22,170 nucleotides of DNA from JAWOJF01 sp046481785. Its GTDB lineage: Bacteria > Bacteroidota > Ignavibacteria > Ignavibacteriales > Ignavibacteriaceae. The DNA lies in contig JAWOJF010000344.1 in the NCBI GenBank assembly GCA_046481785.1, forward strand, positions 1 to 22,170, in the 5' to 3' direction. The translations under genes and the position numbers were made by a program. The notes beneath the pieces are model-generated. The model saw only the letters and a program-made list of their open reading frames with translations. It had not been told where the DNA came from and made no database searches. This document shows, piece after piece, positions 1-6,856 of the stretch. Within the stretch, counting starts at the first letter, position 1. Every line of letters starts with the position of its first letter.

Positions 1-232
1 GGCTTATTATAAAAAGCCCAAAATGCTTGGCGGCGGCGGAATGAGTTTTGAAGGCTGGAAGTTTCCATCTGAAATGCAGACCACTGCGGCCGGATCCTAC
101 ATTGCACAAGTTAATGATGATAATACTGTAATTATAACCGGAACAGGTAATGAAGTAGTTACAGGAACTGATTCAATAAAAGTAAAGGTAACGGTTTTAC
201 CAAACAGTTATACTCCGGAAGTAATAAGATGA
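1..232 (+). CDS. C-terminal part of a pilin-like surface subunit (5' end outside window)
   Basis: The open frame runs from the window edge (codons begin at base 2) to TGA at 230-232, so the protein is partial. The visible part begins AYYKKPKMLGGGGMSF and matches the start of the globular region of the next gene (QFYRKPEAMAGGGNSF). After that comes a short beta-rich domain with a final strand of the type IKVKVTVLP, comparable to AVITVTPDS in the paralogue. The two genes are therefore tandem paralogues encoding small extracellular subunits. The N-terminal membrane helix that would define the class is outside the window. An in-frame ATG at 23 exists, but homology to the neighbour continues upstream of it, so it is not the start. 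The pilin-like role is inferred from the paralogue and from the assembly genes downstream. Confidence 0.7.
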   Translation, partial: AYYKKPKMLGGGGMSFEGWKFPSEMQTTAAGSYIAQVNDDNTVIITGTGNEVVTGTDSIKVKVTVLPNSYTPEVIR

Positions 233-257
233 GAAATCAATTCAAAATTATAAATTT

Positions 258-400
258 TGAGTTTACGAAATCCCGGCTTTGCGGGAAAAAATTAAAGGCG
301 GGGGAAAAACAATTAAAAATTATAAATTAAAAATTGAAGACAAAAAAGAACTAATAAAATTTTGAGTTTAGGCAATTCCGTTCTGATGGGGAAAATTGAA
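258..400. repeat. Palindromic intergenic repeats between the two pilin-like genes
   Basis: The 284-bp gap between the pilin-like genes carries no convincing gene. It holds a copy of a dispersed element reading GAGTTTACGAAATCCCGG and then a small hairpin (CCCG...CGGG, 272-285), followed by A-rich DNA. A diverged second copy (GAGTTTAGGCAATTCCG) lies at about 363-380. The same element recurs in reverse orientation at 1099-1160 and in forward orientation at 1905-1938, so it is a dispersed repeat rather than a terminator specific to this gene. Confidence 0.6.
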
Positions 401-516
401 TTATAAAAAATTGGTTCACACGTTCAAGAGTTCTTAATAAACATAAACAACAGTCATTTCCTTTCCTAAGGGGAGGGACAGGCTCAACTTAACTAACTAT
501 ATTTAGGAGAAAAAAT

Positions 517-900
517 ATGGGTCAACAACAACTTCTTTTAATCGTTCTCGGCGTTATCGTAGTAGGTATCGCTGTTGTAGTAGGTATCAATCTATTTACC
601 GCAAGTGCTGAATCTTCATCACAGGATTCTTTAATCGCACAGGGAACAAGTTTAGGAGCCTTAGCTCAGCAGTTCTATAGAAAACCTGAAGCTATGGCTG
701 GTGGTGGAAACTCATTTGCAAATTTCACTATCCCAAATGGTTTAACAAAAACAGCCGATGCTGAGTGGGAAATATCCACAGCTGGAGATGTTGGTGGAAT
801 CGTGTTTACCGGGTATCCAGGCACAAAAACAGATCCATTATATCCATGGACTGCAGTAATAACAGTTACGCCTGATAGTATTCAGTCTAGGATCCCGTAA
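517..900 (+). CDS. Atypical type IV pilin-like subunit (MGQQQ class)
   Basis: A 127-residue protein. The N-terminus is MGQQQ followed at once by a long hydrophobic helix (residues 6-27), then SAESSSQDS, a helical stretch, the GGGNSF turn and a small beta-rich domain ending in ITVTPDS. Size, N-terminal helix and proximity to pilus-type assembly genes suggest a major pilin or pseudopilin. There is no canonical prepilin leader, and no Glu at position +5 if cleavage occurred after Gly2 (the residues there are QQQLL). ATG 517 is firmly set by AGGAG at 505-509, seven bases upstream. The gene is followed by a strong hairpin terminator, so it is probably expressed as its own, abundant transcript. A membrane-anchored non-pilin subunit remains possible. 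Confidence 0.7.
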   Translation: MGQQQLLLIVLGVIVVGIAVVVGINLFTASAESSSQDSLIAQGTSLGALAQQFYRKPEAMAGGGNSFANFTIPNGLTKTADAEWEISTAGDVGGIVFTGYPGTKTDPLYPWTAVITVTPDSIQSRIP

Positions 901-933
901 AAAAATGGTTTTTAATTAGGATAATTAAGGAAC

Positions 934-968
934 GGCTGATAGAAGAAATCTTTTATCAGCCTATTCTT
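934..968 (+). terminator. Rho-independent terminator after the pilin-like gene
   Basis: A 12-bp stem (934-945 with 950-961, one G-U pair, four-base loop) is followed by TATTCTTTT. It lies 34 bases after the stop codon at 900. Stem length, tight loop and T-rich tail are typical of intrinsic termination. Confidence 0.8.
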
Positions 969-1097
969 TTGCAAAATAAGTGGTATAACAAATGGTAATA
1001 CTTTTATAATTAACAATGCATTTACAATTAACAATGCACAATGAACAATTAACAATTGAAGACAATAAAGACAAGCTGCTCTAATAATTGTTCATTA

Positions 1098-1170
1098 TTC
1101 CCCGATAAACCGGGATTAAAAAAAATTATTCCCGCTTAGCCGGTATTTCGTAAACTCAACATTGTTAATT
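1098..1170 (-). repeat. Dispersed palindromic element, left inverted copy
   Basis: Read on the minus strand from 1170 it gives AATTAACAATGTTGAGTTT, then ACGAAATACCGG, then two small GC hairpins (CCGGCTAAGCGGG and CCCGGTTTATCGGG) separated by a T run. The 1140-1170 part matches 1895-1925 in opposite orientation in all but two or three positions. The rest of the 327-bp gap (901-1227) holds the terminator at 934-968 and low-complexity AATTAACAATGCA-type tracts; no gene is visible. Confidence 0.65.
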
Positions 1171-1227
1171 GAATCAGGATAAACTGTTTTATAATTGTTA
1201 ATTGTTAATTTTTAATTGTTAATTAAA

Positions 1228-1437
1228 ATGGCTACAACTAAAATAGCGATATCAATAGATAAAAGACTTTTAGACAGGGTTGATAAACTTGTTCAAAAGA
1301 ATTTTTTCGCCAACAGGAGCAAGGCTTTCCAGACTGCTGTTGAGGAAAAAATTTTAAGAATGGAAAAATCACGCCTGGCTCAGGAATGTGCTAAGTTAAA
1401 CACGGCGGAAGAGAAATCTCTTTCGGAAATTAATTAA
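1228..1437 (+). CDS. Ribbon-helix-helix antitoxin of a MazEF/PemIK-type module
   Basis: A 69-residue protein with an N-terminal RHH pattern: the strand TTKIAISID, then two helices covering RLLDRVDKLVQ and NRSKAFQTAVEEKI. This is the MetJ/CopG fold used by antitoxins to bind their own operator. The basic and acidic tail (from about residue 45) would be the part that wraps the toxin. ATG 1228 is chosen because the fold begins directly after it; an in-frame TTG at 1216 would add only four residues read from repeat DNA. No Shine-Dalgarno is visible; the start sits in GTTAATTAAAATG, the same context as the toxin start. The MazF-like gene follows after 118 bp, an unusually wide gap for such a pair. 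Confidence 0.8.
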   Translation: MATTKIAISIDKRLLDRVDKLVQKNFFANRSKAFQTAVEEKILRMEKSRLAQECAKLNTAEEKSLSEIN

Positions 1438-1442
1438 TGCAC

Positions 1443-1552
1443 AATTAACAATGCATAATGCACAATTAAAAGAAGGAATAAATTGAGTCTTAATATAATG
1501 TTTTATCAATATTCATTTTGCATTATGCATTATGAATTATGCATTGTTAATT
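1443..1552. repeat. 17-bp perfect inverted repeat between antitoxin and toxin genes
   Basis: AATTAACAATGCATAAT at 1443-1459 is perfectly repeated in inverse at 1536-1552, ending three bases before the toxin ATG at 1556. In mRNA the two arms could pair around a loop of about 76 bases and cover the toxin start region. The arms are AT-rich and related to the low-complexity tracts elsewhere in this region, so they may instead be insertion debris. Confidence 0.6.
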
Positions 1553-1555
1553 AAA

Positions 1556-1891
1556 ATGAGAATTTTAAGAGGCGACATAGTTTGGGCAAACTTTGAACAG
1601 GCAAACGGGGTAAGTAACCTTTCCCGGCGGCCTGTCCTTATTTTAAGCCATACAGTTTTTAATGAAACTTCGGGCACTGTAATAGCCGTAGCGGTAACTG
1701 AAAAAGAACAAAAAGCGGGATTCCCTTTAACATTTGAACTTAATTCGAAGGATTTTCCTCAAAAAATGTGGGTCAGGATAAGTCAGGCACGTACTTTATC
1801 GGTCGACAGGATTGGTGAAAAAATCAGTCATATTAAAGAAGATGAACTTGCCACAATAATTGAAGGTTTTAATGAGATAATTGGCGGATGA
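1556..1891 (+). CDS. MazF/PemK-family endoribonuclease toxin
   Basis: A 111-residue protein with the family hallmarks in order: RGDIVWANF at the N-terminus, the Arg-Arg-Pro-Val-Leu-Ile strand (residues about 29-34), VIAVAVT, and WVRISQARTLSVDRIGEKISHI, which resembles the conserved MazF segment ending in the C-terminal helix. MazF proteins cleave single-stranded mRNA at short sequences and are neutralised by the upstream antitoxin. ATG 1556 gives the usual family N-terminus; the in-frame ATG at 1532 would add eight residues from the repeat arm. No Shine-Dalgarno is visible. Full-length and apparently intact. The module is enclosed by inverted copies of the dispersed element, suggesting it moved in as a unit. 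Confidence 0.88.
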   Translation: MRILRGDIVWANFEQANGVSNLSRRPVLILSHTVFNETSGTVIAVAVTEKEQKAGFPLTFELNSKDFPQKMWVRISQARTLSVDRIGEKISHIKEDELATIIEGFNEIIGG

Positions 1892-1894
1892 AAC

Positions 1895-1945
1895 AATTAA
1901 CAATGTTGAGTTTTACGAAATCCCGTTTATCGGGGGAAACAATTC
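1895..1945 (+). repeat. Dispersed palindromic element, right copy
   Basis: It begins four bases after the toxin stop: AATTAACAATGTTGAG, then TTTTACGAAATCCCG and a hairpin (CCCGTTTATCGGG). It is the inverted counterpart of 1140-1170. The 1892-2136 gap holds this copy, the REP-like palindrome at 2065-2085 and the hairpin at 2102-2127; no gene is seen. Confidence 0.65.
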
Positions 1946-2064
1946 TGAGACAGATGAAGAGTAAAAATAGAGCAAAAATAAAGGTATAATATTAACCGGA
2001 TTGCATAAATTTTCGATAATAAATAGTAAAATATTGTATTTTATGAATATTGTGCAATATATAT

Positions 2065-2085
2065 GTAGCACAGCTTTAGCCTGTG
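2065..2085 (+). repeat. REP-like palindrome with 5' GTAG
   Basis: GTAG is followed by CACAGCTTTAGCCTGTG, an imperfect hairpin (CACA-GCT / AGC-TGTG with a one-base bulge). A GTAG tetranucleotide at the foot of a short hairpin is the signature of REP sequences mobilised by RAYT (IS200/IS605-related) enzymes. A second, different GTAG hairpin lies at 18211-18255. No RAYT gene is in the window. Confidence 0.45.
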
Positions 2086-2101
2086 TATTTTAACAGTTAT
2101 G

Positions 2102-2127
2102 ACAGTCTGCGGTAATGGACTGTTTTA
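2102..2127. promoter_or_regulatory. Small hairpin just upstream of mntA-like gene
   Basis: ACAGTC (2102-2107) and GACTGT (2118-2123) form a dyad followed by TTTT, ending 10 bases before the start at 2137. It could be an operator for autoregulation, a leader hairpin, or a weak terminator separating the two toxin-antitoxin units. The evidence is the dyad alone. Confidence 0.3.
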
Positions 2128-2136
2128 AGGTTTTAT

Positions 2137-2430
2137 ATGCGCTTAACTGGAGATCAAATAGAAATTATTAAAACATTAGCCGCTCAATTTTTTGGCAGCA
2201 ATGCAAAGGTATACCTGTTTGGTTCAAGAGTGGATGATAAAAAGCAGGGGGGCGATATTGACATATATATAGAAACTGATGTAAAAGCAGGTATACTAGA
2301 TAAAAAACTAAATATGCTCCTTGAACTTGAAAAACAATTGGGTCAGAGAAAGATTGACCTGGTGATTAATAATTTTAAAAATCATTTGCCGGTATATGAG
2401 GTTGCAAGAAAGGAAGGAGTAATTCTTTGA
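2137..2430 (+). CDS. MntA-like minimal nucleotidyltransferase (antitoxin)
   Basis: A 97-residue protein with the nucleotidyltransferase fold signature: YLFGSRVDD (Gly29-Ser30), then Asp40 and Asp42 in GGDIDIYIE, and a third acidic residue, Asp74, in RKIDLVI. In characterised MntA/HepT systems this enzyme transfers AMP to a tyrosine of the HEPN toxin and inactivates it. All three catalytic acids are present, so it should be active. The start ATG 2137 has only a weak AAGG upstream. Its stop overlaps the start of the next gene by four bases (TTGA), indicating translational coupling. Confidence 0.87.
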   Translation: MRLTGDQIEIIKTLAAQFFGSNAKVYLFGSRVDDKKQGGDIDIYIETDVKAGILDKKLNMLLELEKQLGQRKIDLVINNFKNHLPVYEVARKEGVIL

Positions 2431-2906
2431 ATAAACTTCTTCTGATCTTAAAGCGTAATATGAAAGAAGGCGAAACGCATGTTAAAAGATTGAACAGCGC
2501 TTATGCAAAAATGAAAGCCTTTATGCCGCTTTCAGCAGAAAAGATTCAAAAGCTTAGTGAAGACGAGATTGAACATGTGGATCAGTACCTGTACAGATTT
2601 GCAAAACTGCAGGACGTAATCGGCGAAAAGATTTTTGCTTCCTTACTATCATTTTTGGGTGAGGAAACAGGCAAAAAATCTTTTATTGATATTTTTAACA
2701 GGCTTGAGCAGCTTGATATAGTTCATAACTATGATAAATGGATAAAACTCAGACTGCTTAGAAATGAACTTGCTCATGAATATGAAGATGATCCCGAAAT
2801 GAATGCCGAAAAGCTGAATAGTATATACAATTTAAAGAATGATCTTGAAAAATATTTTCATGATATTAAAATATATTTACAGCGGTTTAAAGAGTTTATT
2901 AATTAA
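2427..2906 (+). CDS. HepT-like HEPN ribonuclease toxin
   Basis: A 159-residue all-helical protein. The HEPN active-site motif R-x4-H-x-Y is present as RNELAHEY (Arg112, His117, Tyr119). In the family, Arg and His cleave RNA (tRNA has been reported as a target), and the motif tyrosine is the site AMPylated by MntA. The TTG at 2427 is preferred because AGGAAGGAG (2411-2419) lies seven bases upstream and the TTGA overlap couples it to the antitoxin; the in-frame ATG at 2460 would remove 11 residues and has no comparable ribosome site. The protein appears intact. Confidence 0.87.
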   Translation: MNKLLLILKRNMKEGETHVKRLNSAYAKMKAFMPLSAEKIQKLSEDEIEHVDQYLYRFAKLQDVIGEKIFASLLSFLGEETGKKSFIDIFNRLEQLDIVHNYDKWIKLRLLRNELAHEYEDDPEMNAEKLNSIYNLKNDLEKYFHDIKIYLQRFKEFIN

Positions 2907-3006
2907 ATAGTAAAATTTTAACCTTAGTAACAGGCAGAGACGGTAACTTAACTAAATACTAATTTTGAAAGGCGCAGGGACTATCATTTTAGTTCCTCAT
3001 AGAACA

Positions 3007-4488
3007 ATGGTAGAATTCAGATTTACAGCAGAAAAAATAAGCGGACAAATTATAAGCGGATCTCTGGCTGCAACCTCGGCAGGCGAAGGTAAAAAGAGAA
3101 TCCATTCACTGGCTGAAAAAAATAAGCTTAAAGTATTATCAGTTGAACGCAAATCAACATTCCTTTATAAAGTTAAAAGAGGAAATGAGAAGCCTATACG
3201 CGGTGAACAAAAAGCATATACTGAGCGTGAAGTGCGCGAGGCTTTGTCACGCCTCGGTTACCAGGTATTATCCGTAAATAAAAAGCTTATAGATTTTCAT
3301 CCCAAACCGCCTTCATCTGAAATTGTAACATTTGTTAAAATCAGTGCTGAACTGCTTGAACAGAAACTTTCTTATGGTGAAATATTAACTCTTCTGATAA
3401 ATGATACCCAGAATAAAACCCTTAAAGAAACCTTAAAAGAAATTAATAACGAATTAAGAAAAGGGGCTGACAGTGAAGTAACTTTTCTTAAATATCAGCA
3501 TATCTTTGGAAAATTTACTGCTTACATGCTCGGACTAGCATCTAAAAGCGGTAATATGTCAGAGATATATAAAGCAACTGCAAAGTTCCTTGAAAGAAGG
3601 CAGGAGTTTAAGAAAAACTTACGAAGTGCATTAATTACACCCGCAGTTACAATTTTTATTCTCTTTTTGGCAGTCCTTTTTTATGTAGGTTATATTTTTC
3701 CGGAAACAGCAAAATTATTTGTTAAGTTCGGAATTGAACTGCCTCCAATGACAGCCTTTACCCTGCAGATAAGTGATTTTTTGATTAATAATTCACTGCT
3801 TGTTACTCTTGCCATAATTGTTCCGCCGTTTGCTTTCTGGAGATTTTCCAAAACAAAAAAAGGGGGAATGATTATAGATAAACAGATATTAAAAATCCCT
3901 GTGCTTGGATCATTAATTCATAAAACTCTTATTGAAGTATACTGCCGTGTATTCTATACATTATACAGCGGATCGGCAGAGAGTATAGAACCAATAAGGA
4001 TAGCAGCAGAAGCAACAGGCAATAAATACTTTGAAGAACGGATAAAATCTGTTGCAATACCATTAATGATAAAAAAAGGTACCGGTATTACAGATGCTTT
4101 TATTGCATCAGGAGTATTTACCGAAACTGCTCTTTCAAGGCTTCATTCAGGTGAAGAAACAGGAACAATAAAAAATACTGCTCTTCAGCTTGCAAACTAT
4201 TATGAAAGTGAAACAGTTTACAAACTGAAGAATGTTATTGAACTTATACAGGTTGTAATTGCAATGGTTATTATGGTAGTTATGATTGGTCTTACACTTG
4301 TATCGGCAGAGACAGCAACAGTAAGGCCCAAAACACCGGGCATGGGTTTTAACTCAGTTCCGGATAAATCAGATAAGGTTGTCAGCAAGTTTGATCAGTT
4401 GAATAAGAAGCACGAATATTCATACTACTACAGTGCATATAAATCCCAATTATGTAATACGAAATCCATTGGGAGAATCTCAGCATGA
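3007..4488 (+). CDS. pilC: Inner-membrane platform protein, PilC/GspF family
   Basis: The membrane platform on which the extension and retraction ATPases act. About 493 residues from ATG 3007. Hydrophobic segments lie at about 208-232, 262-280 and 411-433, the family arrangement, with the repeated cytoplasmic T2SSF domains between them (e.g. LASKSGNMSEIYKATAKFL and LHSGEETGTIKNTALQLANYY). Two odd features: the N-terminal module seems duplicated (F4-V46 and Y54-V90, both ending VLSV), and a roughly 60-residue polar tail follows the last membrane segment. ATG 3007 (MVEFRFTAEKISG) gives the typical family start; a TTG at 2965 would add 14 residues. No good ribosome site precedes either. The stop overlaps the pilB start (ATGA). 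Could equally be called gspF. Confidence 0.88.
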   Translation: MVEFRFTAEKISGQIISGSLAATSAGEGKKRIHSLAEKNKLKVLSVERKSTFLYKVKRGNEKPIRGEQKAYTEREVREALSRLGYQVLSVNKKLIDFHPKPPSSEIVTFVKISAELLEQKLSYGEILTLLINDTQNKTLKETLKEINNELRKGADSEVTFLKYQHIFGKFTAYMLGLASKSGNMSEIYKATAKFLERRQEFKKNLRSALITPAVTIFILFLAVLFYVGYIFPETAKLFVKFGIELPPMTAFTLQISDFLINNSLLVTLAIIVPPFAFWRFSKTKKGGMIIDKQILKIPVLGSLIHKTLIEVYCRVFYTLYSGSAESIEPIRIAAEATGNKYFEERIKSVAIPLMIKKGTGITDAFIASGVFTETALSRLHSGEETGTIKNTALQLANYYESETVYKLKNVIELIQVVIAMVIMVVMIGLTLVSAETATVRPKTPGMGFNSVPDKSDKVVSKFDQLNKKHEYSYYYSAYKSQLCNTKSIGRISA

Positions 4489-6275
4489 TTGATACTAATC
4501 TGGAAATGACAGATAAAATCGGTTATCTCCTTTTTAAAAAGGGTATAATTGATGCTGTCATGCTTGAACGTGCACTTAATGCAAAATCAAACGATAAGAG
4601 TAAAATAAAAAGGAACCTTGCTCAGATACTTGTCCAGGATTTCGGCTATGATCATGATACTATCTTCAGGGAAGTAGCCATACTTTATGCTTTCAGAGAG
4701 CTTGATATGAAGCCGGAAGAAATTCCTGCATTCAGGCTTGAAGCAATTAAGCAGATGATAAACGGTGCCGGTGAAACAATTAAAACCCAGATGCTTCAGC
4801 ACAAAGTTTTCCCCTTTATGTATGATGAAAGAATAAAGGATAAACTAATTATTGCTTCAATTGATCCTACCGACAGGACTATCCCTAAAATTGCTTTCGG
4901 TTTAAATGCTAAAAAATATGAAGTAATATATATAAGGAAAAAAGATTACGATAAGCTGATACATACTATTCTTCCTCCCGAAAATGTTTATTTAAAAATG
5001 ATGGAGGAAGCAAATGTTGAAATAGAAATTGAAAAAGATGACAGCTCGCTGGATGAAGAAGCTCTTGATGCCGAAATAAATAAAAGCGCACTTATTAACC
5101 TGGTTGAAGGAGCTCTTGTTGAAGGCGTAAGAAAAGGCGCCAGTGATATTCATTTTGTTCCAAAGAGCGGAAGCAAAACTGAAATTGTTATGAGGGTTGA
5201 TGGTAACCTTCAGCAGTGGCATATCCAGGAAGGGACCCTGCCTGAAGCTGTTATTGCTGTTGTTAAAGACCGTGCAAAAGGAATGGACAGGTTTGAAAGA
5301 GAAAGAGCGCAGGACGGTTTTATTCAAAGGGAAATTGACGGACAGATTATCCGGTTCAGGGTTTCGGTTTTGCCTATGGTTGGTACCGAACTTAAAAACA
5401 AATTTGAGAGTGTTGTAATACGAATTCTTGATGACCGTAAAGTTATAAAAGACCTTGATAAACTGGGCTTAATGGGATACTCAAAAGATGCTTTTATAAA
5501 GGCTATAAATCAGCCCCAGGGAATGGTAATTTTAACGGGTCCTACAGGGAGCGGTAAAAGTACAACTCTTGTTGCCGCAGTCTGCCAGGTTATTAATCCA
5601 ACTGTAAATGTGTTAACAGTGGAAGACCCGGTTGAGTATGTTATTGAAGGTGCGCGTCAGCTTAAAATTGGTTATAAGATGAATTTTGAACAGGCGATAA
5701 GATCTATACTCCGCCATGACCCTGATATAGTACTTGTAGGTGAAATGAGAGATAAAGAAACCGCTGATGTTGCAATTAAACTTGCTAATACCGGGCACTT
5801 AACATTTTCTACACTGCATACTAATGATGCCCCAAGTGCGGTTGCACGTTTATACAAAATGGGTATTGAGCCATTCCTTATAGCGTATGCAATAAATCTT
5901 ATAGTTGCTCAGCGGCTTGTTAGAAAGCTTTGTGATAACTGTAAGAAAAAAGTAAATAATTATGATGAAGCTGTTATGAAGGCAGCAGGGCTTAATATTG
6001 CCGAGTGGAGGGATTATAACATTTATGAAGCCAAGGGATGTGAAAAATGTAATAACTCCGGGTACAAGGGAAGAATGGCTATACATGAGGCTCTATATTT
6101 TACAAAAGAAATAAGACAGATAATTGTCCGTTCCGGTGATGAGGTTGATGAGGAGGCTATAAGAATACAGGCTAAAAAGGATGGATCATTAAGTCTTAGA
6201 GATGCCGGTTTGGAGAAGGCAAAACAAGGATTAACTTCTATTGAAGAAGTGTTAAGCTCTACTTCGGATGAATAG
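4485..6275 (+). CDS. pilB: Extension/secretion ATPase, PilB/GspE family
   Basis: A 596-residue hexameric motor ATPase powering subunit polymerisation. Domains: N-terminal MshEN-like region (GYLLFKKGIIDAVMLERAL, residues about 12-150), then the N2 domain (ALVEGVRKGASDIHFVP) and the RecA-like core. Walker A is GPTGSGKST (352-360, Lys358), the Asp box VEDPVEY (379-385), Walker B DIVLVGEMRD (414-423, Glu420) and the His box STLHTND. The tetracysteine zinc site typical of PilB/GspE is complete (Cys483, Cys486, Cys519, Cys522). ATG 4485 follows GGGAG at 4471-4475 and overlaps the pilC stop. All motor residues are canonical, so it should be active. The stop at 6273-6275 is followed immediately by the repeat array. 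Confidence 0.95.
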   Translation: MIDTNLEMTDKIGYLLFKKGIIDAVMLERALNAKSNDKSKIKRNLAQILVQDFGYDHDTIFREVAILYAFRELDMKPEEIPAFRLEAIKQMINGAGETIKTQMLQHKVFPFMYDERIKDKLIIASIDPTDRTIPKIAFGLNAKKYEVIYIRKKDYDKLIHTILPPENVYLKMMEEANVEIEIEKDDSSLDEEALDAEINKSALINLVEGALVEGVRKGASDIHFVPKSGSKTEIVMRVDGNLQQWHIQEGTLPEAVIAVVKDRAKGMDRFERERAQDGFIQREIDGQIIRFRVSVLPMVGTELKNKFESVVIRILDDRKVIKDLDKLGLMGYSKDAFIKAINQPQGMVILTGPTGSGKSTTLVAAVCQVINPTVNVLTVEDPVEYVIEGARQLKIGYKMNFEQAIRSILRHDPDIVLVGEMRDKETADVAIKLANTGHLTFSTLHTNDAPSAVARLYKMGIEPFLIAYAINLIVAQRLVRKLCDNCKKKVNNYDEAVMKAAGLNIAEWRDYNIYEAKGCEKCNNSGYKGRMAIHEALYFTKEIRQIIVRSGDEVDEEAIRIQAKKDGSLSLRDAGLEKAKQGLTSIEEVLSSTSDE

Positions 6276-6469
6276 AGCAGGAGAAATGATTTATGGTTTT
6301 TCTTAATCATAATCGTAATCTTAATCGGGTTTGAAGTCCGAGTAAGATTAAGATTAAGAGTAAGAAGAGCAGAAGAACGGATTTGTGATTTTCATAATCG
6401 TAATCTTAATCGGGTTTGAAGTCCGAGTACGATTAAGATTAAGAGTAAGAAGAGAAGGAGAAACTAAAA
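6276..6469 (+). repeat. Two long hairpin-forming repeats upstream of the four-helix gene
   Basis: Two units of about 85-95 bp. Each has a left arm (TAATCGTAATCTTAATCGGG), a short loop (TTTGAAGTCC) and a complementary right arm (GATTAAGATTAAGAGTAAG), then AAGAGCAG(G)AG. The arms would form a long imperfect hairpin in RNA. The end of the second unit supplies AAGGAG (about 6455-6460), the ribosome site of the gene at 6470. The first unit begins directly after the pilB stop. Related copies follow the gene at 6852-7057. Confidence 0.85.
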
Positions 6470-6856
6470 ATGTTCGATCATGAAAAATTGAGAGTCTACC
6501 AGCTTTCTCTTGAATTTGTTGGCTGGACATCTATCCTCCTTGATGAAGTTACTCCAAAGATTTCGGTTTGTGAACATTTGGATGAGGCATCAACTTCTAT
6601 CCCTCTCAATATTGCTGAGGGCAATGGTAAGTATACCTCAAAAGACAGGTGTAAGTATTTTGATATAGCCAGAGGTTCAGCTCTTGAGTGTTCCAGTTGT
6701 CTGGATGTACTGGTAAAAAGAGTCAAAGTAAAAAATGAGCGGGTATTGGAAGGCAAACAAATGCTTAATGAAATTATCCCTATGCTTGTTGGATTAATTA
6801 AAAGTAATTCAAACAGAGCTTTTGAACCTGAAGTTCCTTATGGGAATGAGAGTTAA
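6470..6856 (+). CDS. Four-helix-bundle protein, 23S rRNA intervening-sequence protein (S23) family
   Basis: A 128-residue helical protein. Family marks are LRVYQLSLEFV near the N-terminus, the segment LDEASTSIPLNIAEGNGKY, and FDIARGSALECSSCLDVL. This superfamily was first seen encoded inside intervening sequences of 23S rRNA and includes the accessory Avd protein of diversity-generating retroelements; the function of free-standing copies is unknown. ATG 6470 follows GAAGGAG, which lies inside the repeat. The last codons (GAG AGT TAA) also merge into the next repeat unit, so the gene seems to travel inside the repeat array. No rRNA or reverse transcriptase is near. It splits pilB from pilT, and nothing links it to pilus function. 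Confidence 0.9.
   Translation: MFDHEKLRVYQLSLEFVGWTSILLDEVTPKISVCEHLDEASTSIPLNIAEGNGKYTSKDRCKYFDIARGSALECSSCLDVLVKRVKVKNERVLEGKQMLNEIIPMLVGLIKSNSNRAFEPEVPYGNES

Noticed and set aside
401..516. Sigma-54 promoter in front of the pilin-like gene
   Set aside because: Although an NtrC-type activator is nearby and pilin genes are often sigma-54 controlled, I found no GG-N10-GC pair with acceptable flanks; GGTTCACACGTTC comes close but lacks the GC.
4992..5327. Minus-strand open frames inside pilB, pilT and the fusion gene
   Set aside because: They are composition shadows of strongly supported plus-strand genes and show no recognisable protein features.
6470..6856. Four-helix protein as Avd of a diversity-generating retroelement
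   Set aside because: No reverse transcriptase, template repeat or variable repeat is present in the window; the sequence fits the S23 intervening-sequence family better.
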